Assembly (NCBI GenBank): GCA_021299835.1
Contig: JAJTER010000040.1
Span: forward strand, 1-34,705
Reading direction: 5' to 3'
Source: Saprospiraceae bacterium
GTDB taxonomy: Bacteria; Bacteroidota; Bacteroidia; Chitinophagales; Saprospiraceae
Length of the DNA: 34,705 nt
The translations under genes were made by a program, and so were the position numbers. Shown one piece after another: positions 33,604-34,705 of the stretch (positions are counted from its first letter, which is position 1; every line of letters begins with the position of its first letter). The notes beneath the pieces were generated by a model. That model ran no database searches and had not been told where the DNA came from. It saw only the letters and a program-made list of their open reading frames with translations.

Positions 33604-34705
33604 TTATTCTTTTTGCAACTTTTGTATTCTCAAAGTGGCCAATGCTGCAAAAATTAATAGTACCCCAGCAAAAAAAATAGCCTTTCCCGGGTCATTATTC
33701 AAAAAGTTTTTTGATATAAATCCGAAGGTGAGCGTTTGAAAAATCATAGGAATAACAATCATCATATTTATGATACCCATATATACACCATACCTTTCTT
33801 TCGGGATATCATTTACCACAAGTAAATAGGGAACACCCATCATACTGGCCCAAGCGACCCCAAAACCAGTCATTGGGGCGAAAAGCAGGTATTTGTTTTC
33901 AATAAACGGGAACATTAACAAACCTCCGCCTGCCATTAATAAACAGATAAAGTGAACTTGTTTTGGACCAAACTTATTGGCTAATCCGACTAACCCAAAC
34001 GCCGATAAAAAAGTGACCACATTATACCAGCCGTTGACCAATCCTGTCCAACCTACCGCCTCTTCATATAAAACTTTATTTAAGGATGGAGAGGTTTTCC
34101 ATACAGATTGAGCAATACTTTTTGCCGCATTTTGCCAGTAACAAAATAAAGCATACCACTGAAATAAATATACTAACGCCAATTTCCACATCACAGGTGG
34201 CATAACGATAATAGCTTCTATGATTTCTAAGTTTTGAGCAAATACAATACGTAAAAATGTATTTTTTTCCGTTTTGTCAATGATATCCCGTAATAATTTA
34301 GGATAAAATAAGGAAGGTATTAACAGTATTATGAGAATGACAAAAGCTAATAAAGTGGTTATAATAGATAGAAAAAATTGAACAACTGGGTGAGGCATGC
34401 CCTCATTTTTTCGCTTGATCCAGGCTATTTCTTCTTCAGAAGGAGGGATTTCAGGCGTTTTATACATGCTCCATGCAACAGAACCTATGGAACACACTGT
34501 CCCTAGAAAGAAAGAGGCATATACCCAATTAGGTAATGATCCTGAACGACCCGGTATGTATATCTGAAAAATAAAGAGAGATATATTTGCTAAAGTAATA
34601 CCTAAACCAGTAAAAAAGCTTTGAGATAGAAAGCCTGTACCGTATTGTTCTTCGGGTAATTTGTCCGCAATAAAAGCCCTATATGGCTCCATGGCAGTAT
34701 TATTT
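33604..34705 (-). CDS. SLC45/GPH-like MFS sugar transporter, truncated at the window edge
   Basis: Inner-membrane sugar carrier; the 5' end lies outside the window. The open frame continues through NNTAMEPYRAFIADKLPEE, which is the conserved loop of SLC45-type carriers around the fourth helix, so the Met at 34692 is internal and about a third of the protein is missing. Some eight to nine hydrophobic segments can be seen (e.g. FLSIITTLLAFVILIILLIP, MIIVIPMIFQTLTFGFI). The C-terminus is polar (RIQKLQKE). It ends 186 bases upstream of the GH109-like gene on the same strand, so the two could be co-expressed for glycan use. Confidence 0.85.
   Translation of the reverse strand, partial: NNTAMEPYRAFIADKLPEEQYGTGFLSQSFFTGLGITLANISLFIFQIYIPGRSGSLPNWVYASFFLGTVCSIGSVAWSMYKTPEIPPSEEEIAWIKRKNEGMPHPVVQFFLSIITTLLAFVILIILLIPSLFYPKLLRDIIDKTEKNTFLRIVFAQNLEIIEAIIVMPPVMWKLALVYLFQWYALFCYWQNAAKSIAQSVWKTSPSLNKVLYEEAVGWTGLVNGWYNVVTFLSAFGLVGLANKFGPKQVHFICLLMAGGGLLMFPFIENKYLLFAPMTGFGVAWASMMGVPYLLVVNDIPKERYGVYMGIINMMIVIPMIFQTLTFGFISKNFLNNDPGKAIFFAGVLLIFAALATLRIQKLQKE

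Noticed and set aside
1-34705. Mobile elements, phage genes, CRISPR arrays, tRNA or rRNA genes
   Set aside because: I looked for transposases, regular direct repeats and cloverleaf patterns on both strands and found none; gene order looks like a stable chromosome.

Overview
The window looks like chromosomal DNA from a Bacteroidota bacterium, probably of the Cytophagia/Saprospiria type; I cannot resolve the genus. The evidence is a SusC/SusD pair, many short lipoprotein leaders, Bacteroidota-type promoters (TTG...TAnnTTTG), A-rich leaders instead of strong Shine-Dalgarno sites, low G+C, and the gene order HU / TPR lipoprotein / tiny COX24-like ribosomal protein / RNase G. Genes are densely packed on both strands and no gap exceeds 300 bases. 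I see no IS element, phage gene, CRISPR array, rRNA or tRNA. Most of the window is core housekeeping sequence with nutrient-uptake genes at the two ends.

Layout: 1-4840 (minus) holds a SusC/SusD outer-membrane uptake pair followed by the 5' end of a VCBS/ASPIC-type lipoprotein gene, with a terminator/attenuator before it. 5087-5961 (minus) is a two-gene unit, an RsbW-like ATPase and YbeY, with an unusual leader that contains a 24-bp perfect palindrome. 6107-12891 (minus) is an alpha/beta hydrolase, M1 aminopeptidase and DUF4175 coiled-coil membrane protein operon. 13147-13917 (plus) is an OmpA-type lipoprotein. 13973-15829 (minus) is yicC-gmk-apaG with overlapping genes. 16055-19035 (plus) is HU, a TPR lipoprotein, a 30-residue COX24-like protein and RNase G; the RNase G leader carries a promoter and a long inverted repeat. 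A 32-residue Cys-rich lipoprotein gene lies antisense at 19042-19140. 19230-20369 (plus) is a glycosyltransferase-like protein.

20371-23207 (minus) is an unknown exported protein, dapD and pth. 23307-26331 (plus) is a tricorn-type protease gene broken by a frameshift. 26417-27514 (minus) is an outer-membrane barrel-like protein, divergent from a histidine kinase/response regulator pair (27672-29631, plus). 29628-31250 (minus) is a tight three-gene unit (DUF1801, DUF1835, ABA4-like). 31317-32012 (plus) is an MsrA lipoprotein. 32009-34705 (minus) is a Tat-exported GH109/Gfo-Idh-MocA protein and a truncated SLC45-like sugar transporter.

I did not find a clear new multi-gene system. The best leads are regulatory or small: the RNase G leader structure, the palindromic YbeY-operon leader, the small CGCP lipoprotein, the hairpin embedded in the msrA coding end, and the tricorn frameshift.
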